64,000 bases of DNA from an uncultured Prevotellaceae bacterium. Its GTDB lineage: Bacteria; Bacteroidota; Bacteroidia; Bacteroidales; Bacteroidaceae. The notes beneath the pieces are model-generated. The model was not told the DNA's origin. It did not search any database and saw only the letters and a list, made by a program, of their open reading frames with translations. Location: NCBI GenBank assembly GCA_902762565.1, contig CACWOS010000011.1, positions 1 to 64,000 on the forward strand. The letters are read 5' to 3'. Numbering within the stretch: position 1 is the stretch's first letter; each line of letters begins with the position of its first letter. The position numbers and the translations under genes were made by a program. Of the stretch, positions 25,879 through 34,630 are shown one piece after another.

Positions 25879-27216
25879 ATGGCATCATTCAGAATAGAAG
25901 GTGGCCACCTGCTCAGTGGTGAAATTCGTCCTCAGGGTGCCAAGAACGAGGCCCTGCAGGTGATTTGTGCTACGCTGCTGACCAGCGAGGCAGTGACCAT
26001 TCACAATATTCCTAACATCCGCGACGTCAATAACTTGATACAGCTGTTGAAGGACATTGGCGTGAAGGTAAAATCCACCCCCTCCCAAAGGGATGGACGC
26101 GGATTCACTTTTCAAGCTGACACCCTGAACATGGCCTTTCTGCAGAGCGACGAGTTCGTGGAGAAGTGTGCCCAGCTACGCGGCTCGGTTATGATGATTG
26201 GTCCACTGCTGGCTCGCATGGGTAAGGCTGTGATAGCCAAACCAGGTGGCGACAAGATTGGACGCCGCCGTTTGGACACACACTTTCTGGGCTTCCAAAA
26301 GTTGGGTGCTAAGTTCCGTCAACTGGAGAATCGTAACGTCTATGAGATATTTGCCAAAAGCCAAAAGCCGAAAGCTAACGGACTCAAAGGCACCTACATG
26401 CTGCTGGACGAAGCATCCGTAACGGGTACGGCCAACATCATCATGGCTGCCACGATGGCCGAGGGCACGACAACGATCTATAATGCTGCCTGCGAACCCT
26501 ACGTACAACAATTGTGTCACATGCTGTGCCAAATGGGTGCCAAGATTAGTGGCATCGGATCGAACTTGATAACCATCGAGGGCGTCAAGGAACTAAAAGG
26601 TGCTGAGCACAAGCTTTTACCCGATATGATTGAGGTGGGTTCGTTCATCGGTATGGCAGCGATGTGTGGCGATGGTATACGTATCAAAGACTGTTCACTG
26701 AAGGATCTTGGCATCATCCCTGACGCCTTCCGTCGACTGGGTGTCAAGGTAGAGGCAGACGGCGACGACCTCTTCATCCCACGACAGAAGCACTATGTTG
26801 TCGACTCATTCATTGACGGCACCATCATGACGCTGGCAGATGCACCTTGGCCTGGACTGACACCTGACTTGCTCAGTGTGCTCATCGTAGTAGCCACACA
26901 GGCACGTGGTTCAGTGCTGTTCCACCAGAAGATGTTTGAGAGTCGACTGTTCTTCGTTGACCGACTCATTGATATGGGTGCACAGATTATCCTTTGTGAC
27001 CCACATCGTGCCGTTGTCGTAGGACACGACCGTCAGCGTCTATTACACGGCAGTAGGATGTCAAGTCCTGATATTCGTGCAGGTATCGCCCTGCTGATAG
27101 CCGCCATGAGCGCCAATGGCACCAGCCTCATCAGCAACATCGAACAGATTGACCGTGGTTACGAGAATATTGAGAACAGACTCAATGCGCTGGGGGCCAA
27201 GATTGAGAGAATATAA
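25879..27216 (+). CDS. murA: UDP-N-acetylglucosamine 1-carboxyvinyltransferase
   Basis: 445 residues; first committed step of peptidoglycan synthesis. GEIRPQGAKNEALQVICATLL carries the substrate-binding Lys-Asn pair. The loop KCAQLRGSVMMIGPLLARMG has Cys in the position of the PEP/fosfomycin-reactive residue region, followed by GGDKIGRRRLDTH. The C-terminal half has DAPWPGLTPDLLS. It lies 7 bp after the DUF4290 gene. Confidence 0.95.
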   Translation: MASFRIEGGHLLSGEIRPQGAKNEALQVICATLLTSEAVTIHNIPNIRDVNNLIQLLKDIGVKVKSTPSQRDGRGFTFQADTLNMAFLQSDEFVEKCAQLRGSVMMIGPLLARMGKAVIAKPGGDKIGRRRLDTHFLGFQKLGAKFRQLENRNVYEIFAKSQKPKANGLKGTYMLLDEASVTGTANIIMAATMAEGTTTIYNAACEPYVQQLCHMLCQMGAKISGIGSNLITIEGVKELKGAEHKLLPDMIEVGSFIGMAAMCGDGIRIKDCSLKDLGIIPDAFRRLGVKVEADGDDLFIPRQKHYVVDSFIDGTIMTLADAPWPGLTPDLLSVLIVVATQARGSVLFHQKMFESRLFFVDRLIDMGAQIILCDPHRAVVVGHDRQRLLHGSRMSSPDIRAGIALLIAAMSANGTSLISNIEQIDRGYENIENRLNALGAKIERI

Positions 27217-27249
27217 CCGGAACTAGTAAAACTAGTATAACTAGAAATA

Positions 27250-27759
27250 ATGATAAGAGCAGAAGAAGTATACAAGATAGGCCGACTGGGTAAGTCGCAC
27301 GGTGTGAAAGGTGAGGTGTCGTTTCAGTTCGATGACGACATCTTCGACCGCGTGGACGCCGACTATCTGGTGCTCGACATCGACGGCATCTTAGTACCAT
27401 TCTTCATGGAGGAATACAGGTTCCGTAACGACTCGGTCTGCCTAGTGAAGTTCTGCGATATTGACACACAACAACGTGCTCAGGAACTGACAGGCTGTGA
27501 CGTGTACTTCCCACGAGCTTTGGCTGAAGAGGCAGAGGACGTGCCTTCGCTGGCATCATTGGTAGGCTTTGAAATCGTGGATGCGTCCAACAGGAAAGCC
27601 ATTGGAACCATTGCTGACATTGACGACAGCACAGTAAATATCCTTTTTGAAATGGAGAACGGCATGCTGATTCCTGCCAATGACGACCTCATCGAAGACA
27701 TTGACGCAGAACAAAGGACCATAACAATGAATATCCCCGAAGGATTACTTGATATATGA
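27250..27759 (+). CDS. rimM: Ribosome maturation factor RimM
   Basis: 169 residues. The N-terminal RimM beta-barrel (YKIGRLGKSHGVKGEVSFQF) is joined to a PRC-barrel (LVGFEIVDASNRKAIGTIADI...LIPANDDLIEDID). Assists 30S head assembly together with S19. Its stop overlaps the dxr start by 4 bp. The 33-bp spacer before it is built from ACTAGTA-type words. Confidence 0.95.
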   Translation: MIRAEEVYKIGRLGKSHGVKGEVSFQFDDDIFDRVDADYLVLDIDGILVPFFMEEYRFRNDSVCLVKFCDIDTQQRAQELTGCDVYFPRALAEEAEDVPSLASLVGFEIVDASNRKAIGTIADIDDSTVNILFEMENGMLIPANDDLIEDIDAEQRTITMNIPEGLLDI

Positions 27760-28913
27760 AAAAGAAACAAATAGCCATCCTAGGCTCAACGGGGTCTATA
27801 GGCACCCAAGCCCTCGAGGTCATCGCCGAACACGCCGACCTTTACGAGGTATATTGCCTTACCGCCAATAATAAAGTAGAATTGCTGGCCGAACAGGCTC
27901 ACAAATTCAAGCCTGCTGCTGTGGTCATCGCCAACGAGCAACGTTACGACGAGTTAAAACAGCTGATGAGCGACCTACCAGATGTGAAGATATATGCTGG
28001 CAAGCAAGCGCTTGACGAAATCGTCGAGGCCGACCCCATCGACATGGTATTGACTGCTATGGTGGGCTTTGCCGGACTGTCGCCAACCATCCACGCCATC
28101 AAGGCCCGCAAAGCTATTGCACTGGCCAACAAGGAGACACTGGTGGTGGCTGGTGAACTGATTCTGCAACTGGCCCAACAGTATCACACCCCCATCCTAC
28201 CCGTCGACAGCGAGCACTCAGCCATCTTCCAGAGTTTGGTAGGTGAAGACGATAACCCCATAGAAAAGATTCTGCTGACAGCCTCTGGCGGTCCGTTCCG
28301 CAATTTTACGATGGAACAGTTGGAAACCGTCACCAAGGCCGATGCCCTACGCCACCCAACATGGGATATGGGGGCCAAGATTACTATCGACTCGGCATCG
28401 ATGATGAACAAAGGATTCGAGGTGATTGAAGCCAAGTGGCTTTTTGGTGTTGATGCCCGTCAGATACAGGTATTGGTACATCCGCAGAGCATCGTGCATA
28501 GTGCCGTTCAGTTCCACGACGGTGCCGTGAAGGCACAGCTAGGCGTGCCTGATATGCGACTGCCCATCCAGTATGCGTTCTCGTTCCCCCAACGCCTACC
28601 GCTGAGTGGCGACCGTCTGGACTTCTTTGCCCAAAAGCTAGAATTCTTTGAGCCCGACCTGAAAAAGTTCCGCTGTCTGGCACTGGCCTTCGAAGCTATT
28701 GAGAAAGGTGGCAACATGCCGTGTATTGTCAATGCTGCCAACGAGATTGTGAATCGCGGTTTTCTGGAGGACCGTTGTCGTTTCTTACAGATGAGCGACA
28801 TCATTGCCGAAACCATGCAGCGCTGCACATTCCGCAAGAACCCCGACTACGACGTGTATATCCAGACGGATGCCGAAGCACGTCGCATTGCAGAAGCGAT
28901 GCTTAAGTCATAA
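27756..28913 (+). CDS. dxr: 1-deoxy-D-xylulose 5-phosphate reductoisomerase
   Basis: 385 residues; second step of the MEP isoprenoid pathway. NADPH site IAILGSTGSIGTQALEVI, then ALANKETLVVAGELI, PVDSEHSAIFQSL (metal-binding Asp/Glu), and MGAKITIDSASMMNKGFEVIEAKWLF. Translation is coupled to rimM. The pathway product feeds undecaprenyl carriers for the neighbouring cell-wall genes. Confidence 0.97.
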   Translation: MKKKQIAILGSTGSIGTQALEVIAEHADLYEVYCLTANNKVELLAEQAHKFKPAAVVIANEQRYDELKQLMSDLPDVKIYAGKQALDEIVEADPIDMVLTAMVGFAGLSPTIHAIKARKAIALANKETLVVAGELILQLAQQYHTPILPVDSEHSAIFQSLVGEDDNPIEKILLTASGGPFRNFTMEQLETVTKADALRHPTWDMGAKITIDSASMMNKGFEVIEAKWLFGVDARQIQVLVHPQSIVHSAVQFHDGAVKAQLGVPDMRLPIQYAFSFPQRLPLSGDRLDFFAQKLEFFEPDLKKFRCLALAFEAIEKGGNMPCIVNAANEIVNRGFLEDRCRFLQMSDIIAETMQRCTFRKNPDYDVYIQTDAEARRIAEAMLKS

Positions 28914-28964
28914 TCGATTCGAAATAACGTTATAACGTAATATCGATAATAATAAAGTATAATA

Positions 28965-30335
28965 ATGGAAGTATTTTTAATAAGAGTATTACAATTAGTA
29001 TTGGCCCTCACGATATTGGTGTTTCTCCACGAGGGTGGTCACTTCTTCTTTGCCAAGCTCTTTGGAGTAAGGGTGGAGAAGTTTTATATTTTCTTCGACT
29101 GGAAATTCAGTCTGTTTAAGTTCAAACCCAAGAAGAGCGATACAGAATACGGTATCGGCTGGATTCCCCTTGGTGGCTACTGCAAGATAGCTGGTATGAT
29201 TGATGAGAGCTTCGACACAGAGCAGATGAAACAGCCCGAGCAACCTTGGGAGTTCCGCACCAAGCCGACCTGGCAACGTTTGCTGATCATGATTGGCGGT
29301 GTGCTGGTCAACTTCCTATTGGCTCTCTTCATCTATTCGATGATTCTATTCTATTGGGGCGACTCCTATATCCCTGTGAAAGACATGACATTGGGTATGA
29401 AGTTCAATCAGGAGGCTAAATCATACGGTTTCAAGGATGGTGATATCCTTATAGGTACAGAGAAACGTGAGTTCAAGGAGTTCAGCGCTGACCTCTATCG
29501 CGACATCTCTGAGGCCCACCGTGTCGACATTATCCGTGATGGCAAGCCCATGAGCATTTCGCTGCCTGGCGAGATTAACATGCTGAACATGATAAAGGCT
29601 GACCCAGCTTTCGTGCGTCCATTAATACCTGCTGTGGTCGACAGCGTACTGCCAGAGACACCTGCCGCCAAGATGGGTCTGACGAAAGGCGACAAGATTC
29701 TTGCAATCAACGGCACAGCCATTGATTCATACAACGAGTTCACTGATCAGTTAGGGCGTCGTCAGGATATGCTGCTGACTTCGAAGACCTCGGCTGACAG
29801 TCTGAAGGCACGCACTGTGGTCATTGCGTTTGGCAATGACGCGCGGACTGACACGACTACCGTTGTCCTCACACCTGACCTGAAGCTAGGATTCGTTGTG
29901 AAGAGTTTGGCTGGTATCTACCAACCAAAAGTAGTGGAGTACAGCTTCCTTGAGAGCATCCCTGCAGGTATCAAGTACGGTTGGAGCGTGCTGGCCTCGT
30001 ATGTTGACGACATGAAATATGTCTTCACGTCAGAAGGAGCCAAATCGCTTGGAGGCTTTGGAGCTATCGGCAGCCTATTCCCACCCATGTGGGATTGGTA
30101 CATGTTCTGGAAGATGACCGCTTTCCTCAGCATTATCCTTGCTTTCATGAACATTCTGCCTATCCCTGCATTGGACGGTGGTCACGTCCTTTTCCTGCTC
30201 TACGAGATGATTACGCGCCGCAAACCCTCTGAGAACTTTATGATTAAGGCAGAATACGTAGGCTTTGGACTACTTATTCTCCTGATGGTTTTGGCGAATC
30301 TAAACGACATCCTGCGTTGGTTGGGATATATGTAG
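28965..30335 (+). CDS. rseP: Intramembrane site-2 metalloprotease RseP
   Basis: 456 residues. The zinc motif HEGGH is in the first membrane segment (TILVFLHEGGHFFFAKLFG). The second conserved segment has FMNILPIPALDGGHVLF. Two PDZ-like regions lie between (about 125-330; the second includes PAAKMGLTKGDKILAINGT). It cleaves membrane-bound anti-sigma factors after a first site-1 cut. Last gene of the operon, 51 bp after dxr. Confidence 0.95.
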   Translation: MEVFLIRVLQLVLALTILVFLHEGGHFFFAKLFGVRVEKFYIFFDWKFSLFKFKPKKSDTEYGIGWIPLGGYCKIAGMIDESFDTEQMKQPEQPWEFRTKPTWQRLLIMIGGVLVNFLLALFIYSMILFYWGDSYIPVKDMTLGMKFNQEAKSYGFKDGDILIGTEKREFKEFSADLYRDISEAHRVDIIRDGKPMSISLPGEINMLNMIKADPAFVRPLIPAVVDSVLPETPAAKMGLTKGDKILAINGTAIDSYNEFTDQLGRRQDMLLTSKTSADSLKARTVVIAFGNDARTDTTTVVLTPDLKLGFVVKSLAGIYQPKVVEYSFLESIPAGIKYGWSVLASYVDDMKYVFTSEGAKSLGGFGAIGSLFPPMWDWYMFWKMTAFLSIILAFMNILPIPALDGGHVLFLLYEMITRRKPSENFMIKAEYVGFGLLILLMVLANLNDILRWLGYM

Positions 30336-30385
30336 AGAGGTTAGAGAAGTTAAAGAAGTTAAAGTAATAGAAGAATTTTCTATAA

Positions 30386-30467
30386 AAAGGCTTGGTAGTT
30401 TAAAACTTTATTCGTATCTTTGCCCACGTATGAGATACACGTATGAAGTTTAAACTACTAAGCCTTT
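30386..30467. promoter_or_regulatory. Promoter bracketed by a long inverted repeat (sensor kinase gene)
   Basis: The left arm (30386-30408) and right arm (30446-30467) are reverse complements with one substitution and one extra A. The -7 box TATCTTTG is at 30415-30422 between them. The right arm covers codons 2-9 of the kinase. Two copies of CACGTATG (30425-30432 and 30438-30445) also lie between the arms. A likely operator or a structured regulatory region. Confidence 0.7.
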
Positions 30468-32002
30468 GCCTGCTACTACTCAGCCTGACAACCTTTGCAA
30501 AAGCAGAAAACTTAGGCTACACCAAGTTCGAACCGCTGAAAATAGGTTTGGATTTGGACTATGCTCCATTGGAATATATTGATGACAACGGACTGCCACA
30601 AGGTCTGGATGTTGAGTTTACCCAAGAGCTCATGAAGCGTTTGGGGATTCCATACAATTATAGTCCCAATACATGGGAGAATATCAAAGACGATATACTC
30701 GAGGGACGTGTAGAACTGGGCATGATGGTCTACTCGCCCTACCGTAAGGATATCGTCAACTACTCGCGTGCCGTCTTCCGCCTGTATTATCAGGTAGTCT
30801 ACCGCAACAACGATCCCCAACAGTTCGATATGCGACATTTGGAAGGCAAGAATATTGCTTATATGTCCAGTCGCCCCATTAGCGACACACTGACCAAAGC
30901 AGGTGCTATACTGCATGTCGTGCGTGACCTGCCTAAAGCCCTAAAAGATTTGAGTGGAGGACAATATGATGCCGTTATCTGTTTTCGTTATCAAGCAAAA
31001 TACCACATCCATCATCAGGGGTTGAAGAACCTCACAGCCGAAGACTTGACGCTGACACCTCGCGAATATTGCTATGTCAGTATCAATCGCGAACTGATTC
31101 GTGCTATTGACCGCGAATTAGTAAAAATGGAAAGAGAAGGGGTTATTGATGAGATCTATGGTGACTACATTTCGAAACTAGGTAGTTTTAAGATGCCCAA
31201 CTGGATATGGTGGACGTTGGGGGCTGCAATTCTCCTAGCTCTTGTCGCCCTACATCTACAACAGCGACTCCACTCACGTCGCTTGCATCAAGAGATGAGA
31301 CGTGCCCAAAAGTCAGAACAGTTAAAGACTGTCTTTCTAGCTAATGTAAGCCATGCCTTGCGTACGCCACTCAATGCAATTATTGGCTTCAGCGACATGA
31401 TGCGTTCTATGCCTGAAGGAACTCTGTCGGCTAGCGATCAAAAGGATATGTTGGAGCAGATTCATGGTAATGGCGAGCAGTTGCTATACTTCATCAACGA
31501 GTTACTGCAATTGTCAACTATTGAGGGCAATGGTGTCGATTTCCAAATGGTAGAGTGTAATGTCGGTCAACTGATGAGAGAATATGGCAACCTTGTCATG
31601 CCCGACCTGAAAGAGGGGGTAACACTACATGTTAATGCTCAACAGGAGGAACTGATTGCCATCACTGATCCAAATCACCTGCGTCTTATCACCATGCACC
31701 TACTGAGCAACGCTGTCAAACATACCTCCCAAGGCAGCATTACCATTAGCTATAGGAAGCAGGACAATGGTCTCTATATAGAAGTAAAGGACACGGGTAA
31801 TGGTATACCACAAGACCTGAAAGAGAATATTTTCCAGCTATTGAGTGATAAGCATACCTTTGTACAGGAACAGAGTCCTGGATTAGGACTCTCAATCTGT
31901 AAGGCTGTTATCGATGCTGCTCATGGTAAAATCGGCATAGAAAGCACAGAAGGTCATGGTGCTACCTTCTGGTTCTGGATTCCATGTAAATTCAAATGGT
32001 AG
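30443..32002 (+). CDS. Sensor histidine kinase with periplasmic solute-binding domain
   Basis: 519 residues. Signal peptide to about residue 21, then a family 3 periplasmic solute-binding domain (LKIGLDLDYAPLEYID to about 247), one membrane segment (253-270), HisKA and HATPase. The HATPase boxes are intact (LLSNAVKHT, VKDTGNGIP, SPGLGLSICKAVI). In the H-box the phosphoacceptor H304 is followed by Ala (NVSHALRTPLNA) where HisKA kinases almost always have Glu, which may impair autophosphorylation. A receiver-only response regulator converges on it with a 10-bp gap and may be its partner. The ligand is likely an amino acid or other small molecule, unproven. Confidence 0.92.
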   Translation: MKFKLLSLCLLLLSLTTFAKAENLGYTKFEPLKIGLDLDYAPLEYIDDNGLPQGLDVEFTQELMKRLGIPYNYSPNTWENIKDDILEGRVELGMMVYSPYRKDIVNYSRAVFRLYYQVVYRNNDPQQFDMRHLEGKNIAYMSSRPISDTLTKAGAILHVVRDLPKALKDLSGGQYDAVICFRYQAKYHIHHQGLKNLTAEDLTLTPREYCYVSINRELIRAIDRELVKMEREGVIDEIYGDYISKLGSFKMPNWIWWTLGAAILLALVALHLQQRLHSRRLHQEMRRAQKSEQLKTVFLANVSHALRTPLNAIIGFSDMMRSMPEGTLSASDQKDMLEQIHGNGEQLLYFINELLQLSTIEGNGVDFQMVECNVGQLMREYGNLVMPDLKEGVTLHVNAQQEELIAITDPNHLRLITMHLLSNAVKHTSQGSITISYRKQDNGLYIEVKDTGNGIPQDLKENIFQLLSDKHTFVQEQSPGLGLSICKAVIDAAHGKIGIESTEGHGATFWFWIPCKFKW

Positions 32003-32012
32003 ATAGCCGCTA

Positions 32013-32366
32013 TCAACCAATATAGTCAGCTATCATCTTCAAACAACTATCAGCACTGACAGGTTTCGACATAAAGTTGTCGCAGCCAGCTTCGAATGCA
32101 GCTTGACGATCGCTATCAAATGCATTGGCCGTAAGAGCAATGATAGGCAAGTTAGGCATGCTAGCCTTTATCTGACGCGTAGCCTCCAGTCCATCCATCA
32201 CCGGCATCTTCAAATCCATGATAACTAGAGCATATTCACCCGTAAGAGCCATCTTGACCGCTTCCTCACCATTGCATGCGCGCACGGGTTCATAATTCCT
32301 CTTCAACACATAGGTCATCAGCATCCAATTGCTGTCATTGTCTTCTGCTACTAAAACTCGTTTCAT
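32013..32366 (-). CDS. Single-domain response regulator (receiver only)
   Basis: 117 residues from the ATG at 32366. A full CheY-like receiver: acidic pocket VLVAEDNDSN, phosphoacceptor Asp in VIMDLKMPVMDG, Thr in IIALTANAF and Lys in FMSKPVS. There is no output domain, so it signals by protein contact or serves as a phosphorelay intermediate. It converges with the solute-binding kinase gene. A -7 box TACTTTTG (minus, 32410-32403) is 37 bp upstream and back-to-back with the GH51 promoter. Confidence 0.93.
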   Translation of the reverse strand: MKRVLVAEDNDSNWMLMTYVLKRNYEPVRACNGEEAVKMALTGEYALVIMDLKMPVMDGLEATRQIKASMPNLPIIALTANAFDSDRQAAFEAGCDNFMSKPVSADSCLKMIADYIG

Positions 32367-32453
32367 ACCTATATTTATATTTATAATTCTTATTATTAAT
32401 GACAAAAGTAATACTTTTTTTTGAATTTCCTTGCATTATTGCTACTTTTTAAC

Positions 32454-32461
32454 TAATTTTG
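32454..32461 (+). promoter_or_regulatory. -7 promoter box of the GH51 gene
   Basis: TAATTTTG, 39 bp before the ATG at 32501, divergent from the response-regulator promoter. Confidence 0.5.
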
Positions 32462-32500
32462 TCGGAAGAAAGCATTTATATCACTAACTACTATATATTT

Positions 32501-34531
32501 ATGAACAAGAAACACCTGACCTGTGCACTACTGATGGCAGCCTCGATGGCAGTGCAAGCACAAAACGTTCTTGATGTAAACACGCGCAAACTGGGAGCGC
32601 CTATTCAGTCGACCATGTATGGCATCTTCTTCGAAGACATCAACTATGCTGCCGATGGTGGACTGTACGGCGAATTAGTCAAAAACCGCTCATTTGAATT
32701 TCCCCAACACTTGATGGGTTGGCAAACCTTTGGTTGTATCGATGTCAAAGACGACGGTCCTTTTGAGCGCTGCCCCCATTACGTAGTACTCAGCGACCCA
32801 GGACATAGGGATCGCCGTACAGGTCTTACCAACGAAGGATTCTTCGGAATTGGTGTCCAGAAGGGCGAATCGTATCGTTTCTCCGTATGGGCCAAAGCGC
32901 CCAAGGGCAATGGAACCATCCGTGTCCAGCTTATAGATGAAAATACGATGCGCGAACGTCAGGCCTTTGCCGAACAAGCCATTGACATCAACTCAAAGGA
33001 ATGGAAGAAATATAGTGTTGAGTTGAAGCCTACCATGAGTTTGAAACGTGCAAAATTGCGCATTTTCCTTAAGGGAAGCAATAGTGTGGCTTTGGAACAC
33101 ATTTCACTCTTCCCCATTAACACCTACAAAAAACGCGAGAATGGCATGCGACGTGATCTAGCTCAAGCCCTTGAGGACCTGCATCCTGGCATCTTCCGCT
33201 TCCCTGGAGGCTGTATCGTAGAAGGTACCGACCTCGACACTCGCTATCAATGGAAGAACAGCATTGGTCCCGTCGAAAACCGTCCACTGAACCAGAATCG
33301 CTGGGAGCATACCTTCGACCACCGCTACTTCCCTGACTATTATCAGTCGTACGGACTAGGGTTCTTCGAATTCTTCCAGTTGTCTGAGGACATCGGTGCC
33401 GAACCGCTTCCCGTCATCTCATGCGGTCTCTCATGCCAGTTCCAGAACCCGAATCCTACGAAGCCCGGTGTACATGTTGCTCTTGATGACCTTGGACCAT
33501 ACATCCAAGATGCGCTAGACCTCGTGGAGTTTGCTAATGGCGATATTAACACCAAATGGGGTAAGATACGTGCCGACATGGGACATCCTGCTCCTTTCAA
33601 CCTGAAATACTTAGGTGTAGGTAACGAGCAGTGGGACTATGATGAAAAACATGGCGGCTATGGTCCTGTCTTTACGGAGCGTCTGAAGAAATTCAGCGAT
33701 GCATTGCGTGCCAAGTATCCTAATCTCAAACTCATCGGTACCACTGGTCCTAACAGCGAGGGATGGGACTTCGACCTGCTACAGCCACGCATGAAGGAAC
33801 TGAAAGTTGACCTTTATGACGAACACTACTATCGCGACGAGAAGTGGTTCCTCAGTCATGGACTGCGCTACGACTCGTACGACCGCAAGGGGCCGAAGGT
33901 GTTTGCAGGTGAATATGCGTGTCACGGCAAGGGTAAGAAATGGAACCACTACGAGGCGGCCATCCTTGAAGCTGCCCACATGACGGGTTTTGAACGAAAT
34001 GCCGATATTGTCCACATGACCACTCCTGCCCCACTCTTTGCCCATGTTGAGGGTTGGCAATGGCGTCCTGACCAGATTTGGTACGACCAGACACAGATGT
34101 TCAAGACTGTCAGCTACTATGTACAGCAGATGTATGCCACCAACAAGGGTACCCACGTACTACAGTTGACCACGCCCAAACAGCAAGGTAAAAAGACAAT
34201 TGGTGTGCCTGTGGCCAATCAGGAAGGACAAAACGGTCTCTTTGCTTCTGCCGCATTTGACAACAACACCAATGAGGTCATCGTCAAGGTGGTCAACACG
34301 TCGAAAACAGCACAATCTATTACACTAAACCTAAAGGAAATGGCTGGTGCCACCACGGCACAGACTATCACCCTGAGCCACAATGGCATGGATGACGAAA
34401 ACAGCATTCCGCAGCCAAAACTCATCACCCCACAAAAAGGCTCTGTAGTCTGTTCGACCGACAAGAAGCAGACCGTCATCAGCGACCAGCTTCCAGCCAT
34501 GTCATTCCGTATATATAGAATAAAGAAATAG
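32501..34531 (+). CDS. Secreted GH51 alpha-L-arabinofuranosidase
   Basis: 676 residues from the ATG at 32501, chosen for the signal peptide MNKKHLTCALLMAASMAVQA. GH51 landmarks: MYGIFFEDINYAADGGLYGELVKNRSFE, a CBM-like beta-sandwich insert (about 90-200), RFPGGCIVEG, acid/base Glu in LGVGNEQWDY and nucleophile Glu in FAGEYACHG. The C-terminal beta domain ends at MSFRIYRIKK without the YNINGxxV tail seen in the xylanase. Releases arabinose from arabinoxylan or arabinan. It stands alone, followed by a terminator. Confidence 0.94.
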   Translation: MNKKHLTCALLMAASMAVQAQNVLDVNTRKLGAPIQSTMYGIFFEDINYAADGGLYGELVKNRSFEFPQHLMGWQTFGCIDVKDDGPFERCPHYVVLSDPGHRDRRTGLTNEGFFGIGVQKGESYRFSVWAKAPKGNGTIRVQLIDENTMRERQAFAEQAIDINSKEWKKYSVELKPTMSLKRAKLRIFLKGSNSVALEHISLFPINTYKKRENGMRRDLAQALEDLHPGIFRFPGGCIVEGTDLDTRYQWKNSIGPVENRPLNQNRWEHTFDHRYFPDYYQSYGLGFFEFFQLSEDIGAEPLPVISCGLSCQFQNPNPTKPGVHVALDDLGPYIQDALDLVEFANGDINTKWGKIRADMGHPAPFNLKYLGVGNEQWDYDEKHGGYGPVFTERLKKFSDALRAKYPNLKLIGTTGPNSEGWDFDLLQPRMKELKVDLYDEHYYRDEKWFLSHGLRYDSYDRKGPKVFAGEYACHGKGKKWNHYEAAILEAAHMTGFERNADIVHMTTPAPLFAHVEGWQWRPDQIWYDQTQMFKTVSYYVQQMYATNKGTHVLQLTTPKQQGKKTIGVPVANQEGQNGLFASAAFDNNTNEVIVKVVNTSKTAQSITLNLKEMAGATTAQTITLSHNGMDDENSIPQPKLITPQKGSVVCSTDKKQTVISDQLPAMSFRIYRIKK

Positions 34532-34554
34532 GAAACAATAAGGTATAAAAAACT

Positions 34555-34594
34555 AAAAAATGCGGTAAATCTTCGTGATTACCGTATTTTTTTT
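34555..34594 (+). terminator. Rho-independent terminator after GH51
   Basis: An A-run, then a stem in which GCGGTAAATC (34562-34571) pairs with GATTACCGT (34577-34585) around TTCGT with one bulged base, then a run of T. The holB promoter follows immediately. Confidence 0.75.
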
Positions 34595-34595
34595 G

Positions 34596-34603
34596 TAATT
34601 TTG
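34596..34603 (+). promoter_or_regulatory. -7 promoter box of holB-ricT-gldH
   Basis: TAATTTTG, 27 bp before the holB ATG at 34631, directly after the T-run of the terminator. Confidence 0.55.
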
Positions 34604-34630
34604 TCCGCGTATTGTGCACATACGCGAAGA

